Notes: a model not told the origin generated them from the sequence alone. DNA of 64,000 nucleotides from Chitinophaga arvensicola (GCF_900110835.1 NZ_FOJG01000001.1:1809022-1873021); one strand, 5' to 3'; counted from the stretch's first letter, positions 16,870 to 26,098 are shown. Numbers and translations are program-made.

Positions 16870-19116
16870 ATGGAAACAGTGGTTGTACAAAAATATAATT
16901 TAGACGAAGAGCAGGAAAAGAAGGAAATCGTTCGGCATTACCGTGCTTTATTAAGGGCGTTGAAACCCCGTTTGAAAAAAGGCGACAGGGAGCTGGTACG
17001 TACTGCTTTTGAAATGGCAGCAGATGCACACAAGGAAATGCGGCGTAAATCCGGTGAGCCTTATATATTGCATCCGCTGGCTGTATCGCAGATCTGTGTG
17101 GAAGAAATAGGCCTGGGTGTGCGTTCCGCCATCTGTGCCTTATTGCACGATACCGTGGAAGATACCGAGGTGACGCTGGAAGATGTGTCCCGTGAATTCG
17201 GGAATGAGATCGCTCATATTGTGGACGGTCTCACAAAAATATCTACCGTAATAGACTCCAGTACCAGCACGGCACAGGCAGAAAACTTCAAGAAAATATT
17301 ACTGACCCTGGCAGATGATCCCCGGGTAATCCTGATCAAGCTGGCAGACAGGTTGCACAATATGCGCACCCTGGATAGCATGAGCCGGGAAAAACAGTTG
17401 AAAATTGCTTCTGAAACCGTATTTATTTATGCGCCCCTGGCCCACCGTCTCGGCTTGTACAATATCAAGTCCGAAATGGAAGACCTGGCCATGAAATATA
17501 CCGAGCAGCAAACCTACCGGGAAATTGCCAAACGGCTCAAGGAAACGAAACGTGAGCGGACCCGCTATATCAACGAATTTATCAAACCTATCAAGGAGGT
17601 TCTCCAGGAAGAAGGGTTTGAATTCGAGATCTATGGCCGCCCTAAATCGATCCATTCGATCCATAACAAGATCAAAACCAAAGGCGTAGCCTTTGAAGAA
17701 GTATACGATCTTTTCGCCATCCGTATTATCCTGGATTCTGCGATAGACAAGGAAAAAGCGGATTGCTGGAAGGTATATTCCATTATCACCGACTTTTACC
17801 ATCCCAGCCCGGAAAGGACCCGCGACTGGCTCAGTAACCCCAAATCCAATGGATATGAGGCGTTACACGTTACCGTGATGGGGCCCAGCGGAAAATGGGT
17901 AGAGGTGCAGATCCGCTCCAAACGCATGAACGACTATGCGGAAAAAGGGGTAGCGGCGCACTGGCGGTATAAGGAAGGCAGTGGCGCTTCGGCGCAGCAG
18001 GAATCCAAATTTGATCAATGGTTTACCCAGATCCGGGAAATCCTTAGCAACCCGGATTCCAATACGCTCGACTTCCTGGCTGATTTTAAGAGCAACCTGT
18101 TTACGGAAGAAATCTATGTGTATACCCCCAAAGGGGATCTGAAGATATTACCGGTAAACTCCACGGCACTCGATTTCGCTTATTCCATCCATAGTGCGGT
18201 GGGAAATAAGTGTATCGGCGCCAAGGTGAATTATAAACTGGTGCCACTGAGCCATAAGCTGCGCAGCGGGGACCAGGTAGAGATTATTACTTCCAATAAG
18301 CAGAAGCCTTCGGAAGACTGGCTCAATTTTGTGCTGACAGCCAAAGCAAAATCCAAGATCAAGGATGCGCTGAAGGAAGAAAAGCGGAAAGTGGCCATGG
18401 ACGGAAAGGCAGCGCTGGAACGGAAGTTATCTCACATGAATATTTCTTTCAGCCAGCATAATATCAATGAGCTGGTACAATTCTATAAACAGCCCTCCCC
18501 GCTGGACCTGTATTACCAGGTAGCGGTGAAAAATATAGACCTGAAAGAGCTGAAACAGTTTTCTGTACTGGGTGATAAGCTGGAACCGCCTAAACCGGTG
18601 AAAGTGCCGGAACACGTGTCGGAAGAGCATGTGAAGCATCAACTGCCTTCCAAAAAGGATGCGGAGCTGATTATTTTCGGAGAAAGTTCTGATAAGATTG
18701 CCTATAAGCTGGCAAACTGTTGCCGCCCGATCCCGGGAGACGACGTATTTGGCTTTATTACAGCCAGTGAAGGATTGAAGATACATCGAACCAACTGTCC
18801 AAACGCAGCGCAGTTACTGGCCAATTACGGGCACCGTGTGGTAAAGACCAAGTGGGTGAAAAACCGTGAAATTTCCTTCCTGACCGGTTTACGCATCATT
18901 GGAATGGATGATGTGGGTGTGATTCATAAGATCACCAATATTATTTCCGGTGAATTAAAGATTAATATCTCCGCCCTCAGCATTGAGTCGAAAGAGGGCT
19001 TATTTGAGGGGCTGATCAAAGTTTATGTACACGATAAGGAAGAACTGGACGAGCTGGTAGAAAGGCTTAAAAAGCTGGATGGAATTCAATCTATCCAGCG
19101 GCTGGAAGAATCCTGA
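16870..19116 (+). CDS. RelA/SpoT-type (p)ppGpp synthetase/hydrolase
   Basis: 748-residue long RSH enzyme controlling the stringent response. The N-terminal HD hydrolase domain is intact: His68 (ILHPL) and HDTVED (93-98). The synthetase domain follows with YGRPKSIHSIHNK and VYDLFAIRII. A TGS domain occupies about 413-475 (YVYTPKGDLKILPVNSTALD). A conserved Cys pair sits in LANCCRPIPGD (about 613-623). A C-terminal ACT domain (about 670-748) senses regulatory inputs. With both catalytic domains apparently intact it is a bifunctional Rel/SpoT type rather than a RelA with a dead HD domain. Monocistronic, between two terminators. Confidence 0.96.
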   Translation: METVVVQKYNLDEEQEKKEIVRHYRALLRALKPRLKKGDRELVRTAFEMAADAHKEMRRKSGEPYILHPLAVSQICVEEIGLGVRSAICALLHDTVEDTEVTLEDVSREFGNEIAHIVDGLTKISTVIDSSTSTAQAENFKKILLTLADDPRVILIKLADRLHNMRTLDSMSREKQLKIASETVFIYAPLAHRLGLYNIKSEMEDLAMKYTEQQTYREIAKRLKETKRERTRYINEFIKPIKEVLQEEGFEFEIYGRPKSIHSIHNKIKTKGVAFEEVYDLFAIRIILDSAIDKEKADCWKVYSIITDFYHPSPERTRDWLSNPKSNGYEALHVTVMGPSGKWVEVQIRSKRMNDYAEKGVAAHWRYKEGSGASAQQESKFDQWFTQIREILSNPDSNTLDFLADFKSNLFTEEIYVYTPKGDLKILPVNSTALDFAYSIHSAVGNKCIGAKVNYKLVPLSHKLRSGDQVEIITSNKQKPSEDWLNFVLTAKAKSKIKDALKEEKRKVAMDGKAALERKLSHMNISFSQHNINELVQFYKQPSPLDLYYQVAVKNIDLKELKQFSVLGDKLEPPKPVKVPEHVSEEHVKHQLPSKKDAELIIFGESSDKIAYKLANCCRPIPGDDVFGFITASEGLKIHRTNCPNAAQLLANYGHRVVKTKWVKNREISFLTGLRIIGMDDVGVIHKITNIISGELKINISALSIESKEGLFEGLIKVYVHDKEELDELVERLKKLDGIQSIQRLEES

Positions 19117-19152
19117 TACCGGTGATCTGTCATTGGTTTTTTCTATACTGAT

Positions 19153-19194
19153 AAATGCGGCGGGGACGAGGTCATATTCATCTCCGCTGCATTT
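19153..19194 (+). terminator. Weak terminator-like hairpin after the RSH gene
   Basis: AAATGCGGCGGGGA (19153-19166) pairs with TCTCCGCTGCATTT (19181-19194), 14 bp with two G-T wobbles. There is no clear T-run, so it may be a 3'-end stabiliser rather than a true terminator. Confidence 0.5.
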
Positions 19195-19211
19195 GTGAAT
19201 GGCTGTTGGGT

Positions 19212-19225
19212 AAAAGCTAAAAGCC
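19212..19225 (+). repeat. Two-unit seven-base repeat before purA
   Basis: AAAAGCT followed by AAAAGCC, the same units as at 5122-5148, just upstream of the purA promoter. Confidence 0.45.
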
Positions 19226-19232
19226 ATCAAAA

Positions 19233-19263
19233 TTTGTATTTGTTAATATTCGCCTTAATTTTG
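19233..19263 (+). promoter_or_regulatory. purA: Promoter of purA (Bacteroidota type)
   Basis: TTTG at 19233-19236, a spacer of exactly 19 bases, then TAATTTTG at 19256-19263. This is a full match to the Bacteroidota sigma-ABfr consensus TTTG-N19-TAnnTTTG. The start of transcription should be near 19270, giving a leader of about 39 bases. Confidence 0.8.
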
Positions 19264-19308
19264 CGACTTCTTTTAAAGCAACAACCTCCGATATTTAATT
19301 AAATCATT

Positions 19309-20580
19309 ATGGTAGACGTTTTGTTAGGCCTGCAATGGGGCGACGAAGGCAAGGGTAAGATTGTGGACTATTTCGCCGGCAGGTACGACGTGATTGCCCG
19401 TTTTCAGGGTGGACCGAACGCAGGTCACACGTTATATGTAAACGGACAGAAAGTAGTATTACGTACTATCCCCTCCGGTGTATTCCACGATAAAACCATC
19501 AACCTTATCGGTAATGGCGTAGTGCTGGATCCAGTGGCTTTCAAAAAAGAAAGCGAAGATATTTCAGCGCTGGGTGTGGATCTGACAAAAAATCTGTTTA
19601 TTGCGGAAAAAACCCATATCATTGTTCCTACGCACAGAGCGCTGGATAAAGCCTCCGAAATAGCCAAAGGCAATGATAAGATCGGTTCTACGTTAAAGGG
19701 TATAGGTCCTGCCTACATGGACAAAACCGGCAGAAATGGTTTACGCGTAGGTGATGTGATCTCCAAAGATTTTAAAGCACTGTATGAGAAACTGAAGCAG
19801 AAACACCTGCAGTTGTTGTCTCAGTACGATATAAATGAATTTTCAGAAGATATTGCCAACTGGGAAGCTGAGTTCTTCGAAGCGATTCCTTTCCTGCAGA
19901 AAATGAATGTGGTAAGTGGCGAATATTTCCTGAACGAGAAACTGAAAGCCGGTAAGAAAGTATTGGCCGAAGGCGCCCAGGGAAGTATGCTGGATGTGGA
20001 TTTCGGTACTTATCCTTTCGTTACTTCTTCCAACACGATTTCTGCTGGCGTATGTACCGGTTTGGGTATTGCTCCGCAGTGGATCAAGGAAGTAATCGGT
20101 GTTACCAAAGCTTATTGCACCCGTGTTGGTAGCGGACCTTTCCCTACTGAACTGCATGATGCTACCGGTGAGCTGCTGCGTAAAGCAGGTCACGAATTTG
20201 GTGCTGTAACCGGCCGTCCACGCCGTTGTGGCTGGATTGACCTGGTAGCACTGAACTATACCTGCATGCTGAGCGGCGTTACTCAACTGGTGATGACAAA
20301 AAGCGATGTACTGGATGAATTTGATGAGGTACTGGCCTGCACCGCTTACGAAATTGACGGAAAGCAAACAAAGCAATTGCCTTTCCAGTTAACCGGTCTG
20401 GACATTAAACCAGTGTGGGAAACATTTAAAGGATGGAGCGACAAAACTTCTACTTCTCAGCAGTTCAACGAGTTACCAGCAGAGATGAAAGCGTTTGTTG
20501 ATGCAGTGGATAGTTATCTGGGCGTTCCTGTGAAATACGTTTCCAACGGACCTGGACGCGATCAGATCCTTGAAAAGTAG
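19309..20580 (+). CDS. purA: Adenylosuccinate synthetase
   Basis: 423-residue GTP-dependent enzyme that joins IMP and aspartate, the first step from IMP to AMP. The N-terminal P-loop-like QWGDEGKGK (9-17) contains the catalytic Asp12, and the catalytic His40 is in GGPNAGHT. KGIGPAYMDK, TRVGSGPFPTEL and VTGRPRRCGW are hallmark segments, with the GTP site near TKSDVLD and GPGRDQ at the C-terminus. Length is standard. It has a clear promoter of its own. The acidic-protein gene follows after 93 bases of A-rich DNA with no terminator. Confidence 0.98.
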   Translation: MVDVLLGLQWGDEGKGKIVDYFAGRYDVIARFQGGPNAGHTLYVNGQKVVLRTIPSGVFHDKTINLIGNGVVLDPVAFKKESEDISALGVDLTKNLFIAEKTHIIVPTHRALDKASEIAKGNDKIGSTLKGIGPAYMDKTGRNGLRVGDVISKDFKALYEKLKQKHLQLLSQYDINEFSEDIANWEAEFFEAIPFLQKMNVVSGEYFLNEKLKAGKKVLAEGAQGSMLDVDFGTYPFVTSSNTISAGVCTGLGIAPQWIKEVIGVTKAYCTRVGSGPFPTELHDATGELLRKAGHEFGAVTGRPRRCGWIDLVALNYTCMLSGVTQLVMTKSDVLDEFDEVLACTAYEIDGKQTKQLPFQLTGLDIKPVWETFKGWSDKTSTSQQFNELPAEMKAFVDAVDSYLGVPVKYVSNGPGRDQILEK

Positions 20581-20673
20581 AAGCAAAAAAGTAAGGAAAA
20601 AAAACAGCAAAAAAAATTTGGCGAATAAAAAAAACTATTAAAACTTTACGGCAAAGAAATAAGGTAACCTATT

Positions 20674-21123
20674 ATGAAATCAAAATCTGATAAAGAGAAA
20701 GAGACCAAAAAAACTACTTCTCCTAAGACTGCAAAAGAAGCTCCAAAAGCTGCGGCCAAGCCTAAGAAAGAGGTGGATGATGATGATGAGGAGGAAGATG
20801 ATGAAGATGTGAAACCTTCCAAATCTGCCTCAAAGAAATCAGATAAGCCCGCTTCAAAATCCAAGCGTAAAGACGACGACGAGGATGATGAAGATGGTGA
20901 GGATGGAGATGACGATGTAGATGATGCGTGGGAAAAGGGAGAAGATGATGATTACGACCCTGATTTTGAAGAATTTGACATGCCTAAGTCAAAAGGTAAA
21001 CGCGGCCGTCCCAGCACTGGCAGCAAGAAAGCCGATGACGATGACGACCTGGGCATCGATGATGAATTCAAAGATATGGATCTGTTCAACGATCGTTTTG
21101 ATGATGATGATGATGATTTTTAA
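20674..21123 (+). CDS. Acidic disordered protein with AT-hook motif
   Basis: 149 residues made almost only of Asp, Glu, Lys, Ser and Ala, so predicted disordered. Residues 1-32 are Lys/Ala-rich. Acidic blocks lie at 35-46, 67-84, 121-130 and 143-148. In between, KSKGKRGRP (105-113) contains an AT-hook core (RGRP, 110-113), and DYDPDFEEFDMP precedes it. The tail DEFKDMDLFNDRF is more hydrophobic and looks conserved. I recall similar proteins across Chitinophagaceae without a function. It could bind DNA through the AT-hook or act as a histone-like or chaperone-like acidic tail; both are guesses. It has a clean frame and ATG and is not a translation artefact. Confidence 0.8.
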   Translation: MKSKSDKEKETKKTTSPKTAKEAPKAAAKPKKEVDDDDEEEDDEDVKPSKSASKKSDKPASKSKRKDDDEDDEDGEDGDDDVDDAWEKGEDDDYDPDFEEFDMPKSKGKRGRPSTGSKKADDDDDLGIDDEFKDMDLFNDRFDDDDDDF

Positions 21124-21189
21124 GCACTAAACACGATTGTTATCAGGATATTCCACACTTTTCCGGTTGATAATCAGAAAATATTTAAG

Positions 21190-21236
21190 CAACAAATGTT
21201 GGATTGGGGAAACCAGTTCAACATTTGTTGTTTTTT
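21190..21236 (+). other. Stem-loop enclosing the pabB start codon, followed by a T-run
   Basis: CAACAAATGTTG (21190-21201) and CAACATTTGTTG (21219-21230) form a perfect 12-bp inverted repeat with a 17-base loop, then TTTTTT (21231-21236). The pabB ATG (21196-21198) is inside the left arm. In shape it is an intrinsic terminator for the upstream gene that doubles as a start-codon-sequestering hairpin. The encoded N-terminus fits the family, so the start itself seems right. Confidence 0.65.
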
Positions 21237-22482
21237 AGACAATAATAATTACGATTCTCCCTGGCACCAGTTTGAGGCTGTTCTCGCAGCAGACGCCTCG
21301 CATACCCTCGAAGTAAACGCCGGTAATGCCTTTTCCGCTTTACAGGAGTTCCATCACACACATGCCGATTGGCTCTTTGGTCACCTGGCTTATGATCTCA
21401 AAAACGAGACCGTACCGGGCCTGGAGTCCCAACATGCCGATGGCATCGGCTTTCCCGATCTGTGCTTCTTTGTACCACGTGTGCTGATGCAGCTGGAAAA
21501 GGAACAGGTACATATTGGTGGCGTGTCTTTCACCTTAGCCGAGGCTACTGCGATATACGAGGCTGTTTTACGTATGCCCGTATACGTGACTTCCGGCGGT
21601 GAGCAGCCCGCTGTTATCCCAACCGGGTACCGCTATGTAGTGAACTCTCCACTGCCACCCCTGCAAAGCCGTTTGGACCATCACCGCTATATAGCCGCAG
21701 TAAAAGCATTGCAGCAGCATATTTTGCAGGGCGATTGCTATGAAGTCAATTTCTGCCGGGATAACTTCCTGGAAAATGTGACGATTGATCCGCCAGCGTT
21801 GTTTGCACAGCTCAATGCGTTGTCGCCTTCTCCCTTTGCCGCCTATTACCGGTTGGGGCACCGTTACCTGGCCAGTTCCAGCCCGGAGCGCTTTATGCAG
21901 AAACAGGGCAATACCGTGATTTCCCAACCCATCAAAGGCACCAGCCGCAAAGATGCTGATCCGGCGAAAGACCGCCGGCTGCAGCAGGAACTGCTGGGTA
22001 GTGCCAAAGAAAGGGCGGAAAACGTGATGGTAGTAGACCTGGTGCGGAACGACCTCTCTCACACTGCCTTACAGGGTACAGTAGAAGTAACGGAACTGTT
22101 TGGGATCTATTCCTTTGCGCATGTGCATCACATGATTTCCACCATCTCCGCACAGTTATCTCCGCAAACACCTTTTACAGCAGTATTACGCACGGCTTTC
22201 CCGATGGGATCCATGACGGGGGCGCCGAAGATAAGGGTGATGCAGCTGATTGAACAGTATGAGCAAACCCGCCGGGGACTTTACTCCGGAGCCATAGGTT
22301 ATATTACGCCGGCAGGTGATTTCGATTTTAATGTGGTGATCCGCAGCGTGTTGTACAATGCCAACAACAAATACCTTTCCTTCCAGACCGGTTCAGCGAT
22401 CACTTTTTACAGTGATCCCGAAAAGGAATGGGAAGAATGTTTACTGAAAGCAGCTGCCATGGAAAAAACCATTACTGGCTGA
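21196..22482 (+). CDS. pabB: Aminodeoxychorismate synthase component I (PabB-like)
   Basis: 428-residue chorismate-utilising enzyme. It converts chorismate and ammonia to aminodeoxychorismate for folate synthesis. Visible blocks of the C-terminal chorismate-binding domain: the SSSPERFM segment, PIKGTSRK with the active-site Lys, ERAENVMVVDLVRNDL, MGSMTGAPKIR and the terminal AITFYSDPEKEWEE. The N-terminal quarter (WGNQFNICCFLDN...) is the shorter region usual in Bacteroidota PabB. TrpE-type anthranilate synthase is less likely because no trp genes surround it. No glutaminase (pabA) is adjacent. Its start codon lies in a stem-loop, and its 3' end overlaps the convergent epimerase gene by 11 bases. 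Confidence 0.9.
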   Translation: MLDWGNQFNICCFLDNNNYDSPWHQFEAVLAADASHTLEVNAGNAFSALQEFHHTHADWLFGHLAYDLKNETVPGLESQHADGIGFPDLCFFVPRVLMQLEKEQVHIGGVSFTLAEATAIYEAVLRMPVYVTSGGEQPAVIPTGYRYVVNSPLPPLQSRLDHHRYIAAVKALQQHILQGDCYEVNFCRDNFLENVTIDPPALFAQLNALSPSPFAAYYRLGHRYLASSSPERFMQKQGNTVISQPIKGTSRKDADPAKDRRLQQELLGSAKERAENVMVVDLVRNDLSHTALQGTVEVTELFGIYSFAHVHHMISTISAQLSPQTPFTAVLRTAFPMGSMTGAPKIRVMQLIEQYEQTRRGLYSGAIGYITPAGDFDFNVVIRSVLYNANNKYLSFQTGSAITFYSDPEKEWEECLLKAAAMEKTITG

Positions 22483-23386
22483 ACAACTGCTCCATTGCCT
22501 CGTTGATGGTAGGATAAGAAAACTGGAAACCGGTTTGCTGTATTTTAGCAGAGGAGGCCTTCACACTTTTTAATACTTCCACACTCATTTCTCCCAGTGC
22601 CAGTTTAAGGGCAAAAGAAGGCACATAGGTGGTCATAAAACTGCGTCCTTTTACAATACGCGCCATGCTGAGGATTAACTCCTTATTGGTAACCGGGTTG
22701 GGGCTTACGGCATTGTAGGTGCCTTCCAGTTTGTCGTTGACAATAGCGTTGAAGTATAAACGAACAATATCATGAATATGTATCCAGGGAACGAACTGCT
22801 CGCCGGAACCCAGTACGGTGGCGAATCCGAACCGCAATGGTTTGTAGAATTCCTTTAACGCGCCGCCTTCACGGCCCAGTACAATACCAGTACGGAAGAT
22901 CACCAGCTTTTTGCCGAGTGTAGTTACTTTGGAGATGCTTTGTTCCCAGGCCAGGGTAGTAGTGGCGAGGTAGTCGGTAGCCGGCGGATCGGTTTCAGTA
23001 AAGACATGGTCGGTATAGTCGCCATAGTAGCCTGTTGCCGATGCACTGATCACTTTTTTCACCTTGTTGGGAAAGTCCCGGAGTGCGGTGAACAACAGTT
23101 CACTGCTTTTTGTACGGCTGTCGATGATTTCCTGTTTACGCGCTTCTGTCCAGCGTTTTTCGCCTACATTGGCGCCTGCCAGGTGTATAATATAATCTGC
23201 CTGTTGAATGGCTTCTTTATCTATGGTTTGGGCGTCCACATTCCAGTGGGCATAAGTTACTGCGTTGTTAGCGCCTTTATCGGGGCGTCTGCTGAGAATA
23301 ATGACCTTATAGCCGCGCTCCAGCAGCAGCCGGGATAATGCCGTCCCTATGAGTCCTGTTCCACCGGTTATAATAACGGTTTCCAT
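22472..23386 (-). CDS. SDR-type NAD(P)-dependent epimerase, TIGR01777 (YfcH-like) family
   Basis: 304-residue extended short-chain dehydrogenase fold. The N-terminal cofactor loop is TGGTGLIGTAL (7-17), then the family ADYIIHLAGANVGEKRW, and the active-site region VISASATGYYGD with Ser and Tyr. The C-terminal DUF1731-like segment (about 255-303) matches the YfcH branch. The substrate is unknown for this branch. It is convergent with the pabB-like gene and overlaps it by 11 bases at the stop codons. It is monocistronic on the minus strand. Confidence 0.9.
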   Translation of the reverse strand: METVIITGGTGLIGTALSRLLLERGYKVIILSRRPDKGANNAVTYAHWNVDAQTIDKEAIQQADYIIHLAGANVGEKRWTEARKQEIIDSRTKSSELLFTALRDFPNKVKKVISASATGYYGDYTDHVFTETDPPATDYLATTTLAWEQSISKVTTLGKKLVIFRTGIVLGREGGALKEFYKPLRFGFATVLGSGEQFVPWIHIHDIVRLYFNAIVNDKLEGTYNAVSPNPVTNKELILSMARIVKGRSFMTTYVPSFALKLALGEMSVEVLKSVKASSAKIQQTGFQFSYPTINEAMEQLFSQ

Positions 23387-23510
23387 TCAGTAATAGCTGC
23401 TTTTTTAAAATAATTTAATAAAAATACACAATAAATCGGGCCTTTTGGAATTTATGTAAAAGCAGAACTTACCGGCGTTAAATTGACAACTTAATTTCTG
23501 AATTTTAATG

Positions 23511-23518
23511 TAAGTTTG
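23511..23518 (+). promoter_or_regulatory. Possible -7 element for the Tyr-rich secreted protein gene
   Basis: TAAGTTTG matches TAnnTTTG and lies 66 bases before the ATG. The upstream TTG in ATTGACAAC is 25 bases away instead of about 19, so the pair is not ideal. Confidence 0.45.
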
Positions 23519-23584
23519 AAAATGGCACCTATAATTGTGCCATCTGCATTATCATCATACAATATCTGAAATCTATATTACCGC

Positions 23585-25105
23585 ATGCATACGCTATACC
23601 GCTTACCCTTATTATTGTTGCTGCTTTTCGCCAGCACAGCAGCAATGGCGCAGAAAATAACCTATTCCGAACCGGAGAAGGATGATTATAAAAGCACCGA
23701 GTTTGAAATTATTGGCAAAGTAGCAGGCAATATACTGGTATACAAGACAGATCGCGGTGATTATGTGGTATCGGTATATGACAATACCATGCAGCTGAAA
23801 GAAAGGGTAAAACTGGACTTTCTGCCACGTAAGGTGATCAGCATGGACTTTGTGGCTTATCCCGATAAAGTGCTGATGATCTACCAGTTTCAGCGTAAAG
23901 ATGCGGTATTCAGCTTTTGCGCCACCATGTCGCCGGATGCGAAGTTTTCTGAGGCGCCTATCCTGATCGATTCTACCCGTATCGGTATTTATTCAAAGGA
24001 GAATAAGGTATATTCTGTAGAGGTATCGGAAGATAAGAACCGCATCATGGTGTATAAGATCAACCAGGACAACGAGAACAACAATGTGTTTTATACCTTC
24101 CTGTACGACAGCGCAATGGCCCTGGTAAACAACAGCCGTTTGTCTATGCCGATGCAGAAGAAGCAGTTCCTCAGCAATTTTAACCTCACCAATACAGGCG
24201 ACTTTATCTTCAATAAACTGGAACGCACGTCTAACCGGGATTACGTGATCAGCGGCAGCCTGGTGGTAAAACGTTCGCTGGTAGACAGTTTTGAAACGTC
24301 GCAGATGGCGTTTAAAGCCCAGTTGCTGGATGAAGTAAAGATGAAGCTTGATAATAATAAGCAGACCGCGCTGGTAACCGCGTTTTACTATAAGCAGAAA
24401 AGAGGCAATGTAGAAGGCTTATATCTCTACAAGTACGATTATGGTAATTACAAGACGTTATATGAGAAGTCGCAGGTATTTCCGGACGATCTGAAAGCCA
24501 ATGCACGTGGGGAATCAAGCACCAATGCGGCTTTCAATGATTACTTTATCCGCAAAATCATTAACACCGCCAACGGCGGGTTCCTGCTCACGGCAGAATC
24601 GTTTTCCACTTCTTCCCGCTACCAGCCCTGGAACCGCTGGAATTACATGTATGGCAGCCCGTATAGCGGTATGTACGCGCCTTACTACTATTCCCCTTAC
24701 TCTTCCATGTATTACAACCCGTATTACTGGAACAATTCGCAGGGACTCCGTTATCACTACGATAACGTAGCGGTATTGTCTTTCGATGACGAAGGCAACA
24801 TGCAATGGAACAACTTCGTACACAAGAGCCAGTTTGATGATAACGCCGATCTGTACCTGTCTTACCTGATGGTAAACGTAGGTAGCGAATTACGTTTTCT
24901 GTATAATGAACTGGACAGAAGAAACTATATGTTAACAGATGTAAGTCTGGCCCCGGGAGGTAAAGTAAACCGCATGCCTACGCTGCGCAACCTGGATAAG
25001 GGTTTCACCTGGATGCCTAGGTACGGCAAACAGATCAGTGGCCGTACGGTGGTGATACCATGTATCTACAGGAATTATATTTGCTTTGCTAAAATTGACT
25101 TTTAA
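23585..25105 (+). CDS. Secreted protein of unknown function with Tyr-rich tract
   Basis: 506 residues with a clear signal peptide (about 22 residues, ending TAAMAQ). The mature protein is rich in beta-strand-like alternating segments, such as DYVVSVYDNTMQLKERVKL, resembling a beta-propeller or a repeated-sheet surface protein. Residues about 345-393 hold 15 tyrosines with Pro, Trp, Asn and Ser in short units (PYYYSPYSSMYYNPYYW). No enzyme motif was found. It is probably periplasmic or on the outer surface. It is followed after 15 bases by a multi-helix membrane protein, so the two are likely one operon. I do not recognise a named family. Confidence 0.8.
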   Translation: MHTLYRLPLLLLLLFASTAAMAQKITYSEPEKDDYKSTEFEIIGKVAGNILVYKTDRGDYVVSVYDNTMQLKERVKLDFLPRKVISMDFVAYPDKVLMIYQFQRKDAVFSFCATMSPDAKFSEAPILIDSTRIGIYSKENKVYSVEVSEDKNRIMVYKINQDNENNNVFYTFLYDSAMALVNNSRLSMPMQKKQFLSNFNLTNTGDFIFNKLERTSNRDYVISGSLVVKRSLVDSFETSQMAFKAQLLDEVKMKLDNNKQTALVTAFYYKQKRGNVEGLYLYKYDYGNYKTLYEKSQVFPDDLKANARGESSTNAAFNDYFIRKIINTANGGFLLTAESFSTSSRYQPWNRWNYMYGSPYSGMYAPYYYSPYSSMYYNPYYWNNSQGLRYHYDNVAVLSFDDEGNMQWNNFVHKSQFDDNADLYLSYLMVNVGSELRFLYNELDRRNYMLTDVSLAPGGKVNRMPTLRNLDKGFTWMPRYGKQISGRTVVIPCIYRNYICFAKIDF

Positions 25106-25120
25106 TCACACCTTTGTATT

Positions 25121-26098
25121 GTGATAAGATTTTTCCGATCAGGCAATCCTTTAACGGTATTGCTGCTACTGATATACACGCTGCTCGTTAAGTTTTACTA
25201 TCTGCTCCATCCGTCTACCTTTATGGCAGATGGTTCAGAAGGGCTATTGTACCACCTGCTGGTCACCTGGATGCAGCGTTTTACCGGAAACAGCCCGCTG
25301 ATATACTCGTCGCTGGCCGTTTTGCTGTTATTCCTGCAATCTTTGCTGTTTACACGCATTATTAATCATCACCGGTTGTTTCCCCGGCCTACTTATTTGC
25401 CGGCCATGTGTTACCTGCTGTTTACATCGATGCTGCAGAGCTGGAACGTGTTTTCGCCGGCATTGATTGTAAACCTGATTATGTTATGGGTATTCACCAG
25501 TATAACGGAGTTGTATACACGCACATCCGCCCGGGATGTGGTATTTAATATAGGTTTTGCTTTGGGGGTCAGTGGATTGTTCTACTTCCCTTCTGTGATC
25601 TTTTGTGTATTGCTGCTGGCGAGTATGCTCATTATGCGTGCTTTCCGCCTGGCGGAGTGGATCATTGCCCTGCTGGGACTGATCTGTCCCTTGTACCTGA
25701 TGGGCACCTACCTGTTCCTGACGGGGCAGATGACCTTGCTGCGGAAGATTCCGAATATCGGCTTTTCGCTGCCAATGATCCATGATTATAAGGTGTGGGG
25801 AGCGATGGTAGCTACTTTACTGTTTTTTGTAATAGGATGGCTGTTGTTGCAGCGTCCGCTCAAGAAAATGCTCATACAGGGCCGCAAGATATGGGCGGCT
25901 TTAGTAATATATGTAGTGGTAGCCACGCTGGTACCTTTCTTCAATGTACACTTTACGGCCGCCTATTGGGTACTGGCCGTTTTGCCGGTATCTATGTTTG
26001 CCGGTAACGTATTCTGGTCGGTTACCAACGATACATTTGCCAATATTATCCACTTCATTACGCTGGCATATGTAATTGTTATGCAATATTTCAGCTGA
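25121..26098 (+). CDS. Multi-helix membrane protein (DUF6427-like)
   Basis: 325 residues with about nine hydrophobic helices and short loops. The start is a GTG 15 bases after the preceding stop codon; MIRFFRSGNPLTVLLLL resembles the N-terminus of the Bacteroidota family DUF6427, from memory. No transporter or enzyme motif is visible. The close spacing suggests it works with the secreted Tyr-rich protein, or is at least co-expressed. Function unknown. Confidence 0.8.
   Translation: MIRFFRSGNPLTVLLLLIYTLLVKFYYLLHPSTFMADGSEGLLYHLLVTWMQRFTGNSPLIYSSLAVLLLFLQSLLFTRIINHHRLFPRPTYLPAMCYLLFTSMLQSWNVFSPALIVNLIMLWVFTSITELYTRTSARDVVFNIGFALGVSGLFYFPSVIFCVLLLASMLIMRAFRLAEWIIALLGLICPLYLMGTYLFLTGQMTLLRKIPNIGFSLPMIHDYKVWGAMVATLLFFVIGWLLLQRPLKKMLIQGRKIWAALVIYVVVATLVPFFNVHFTAAYWVLAVLPVSMFAGNVFWSVTNDTFANIIHFITLAYVIVMQYFS

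Noticed and set aside
23511..23518. A complete promoter with TTG and TAAGTTTG for the Tyr-rich protein
   Set aside because: Spacer is 25 bases, beyond the 19 seen elsewhere; kept only as a possible -7.
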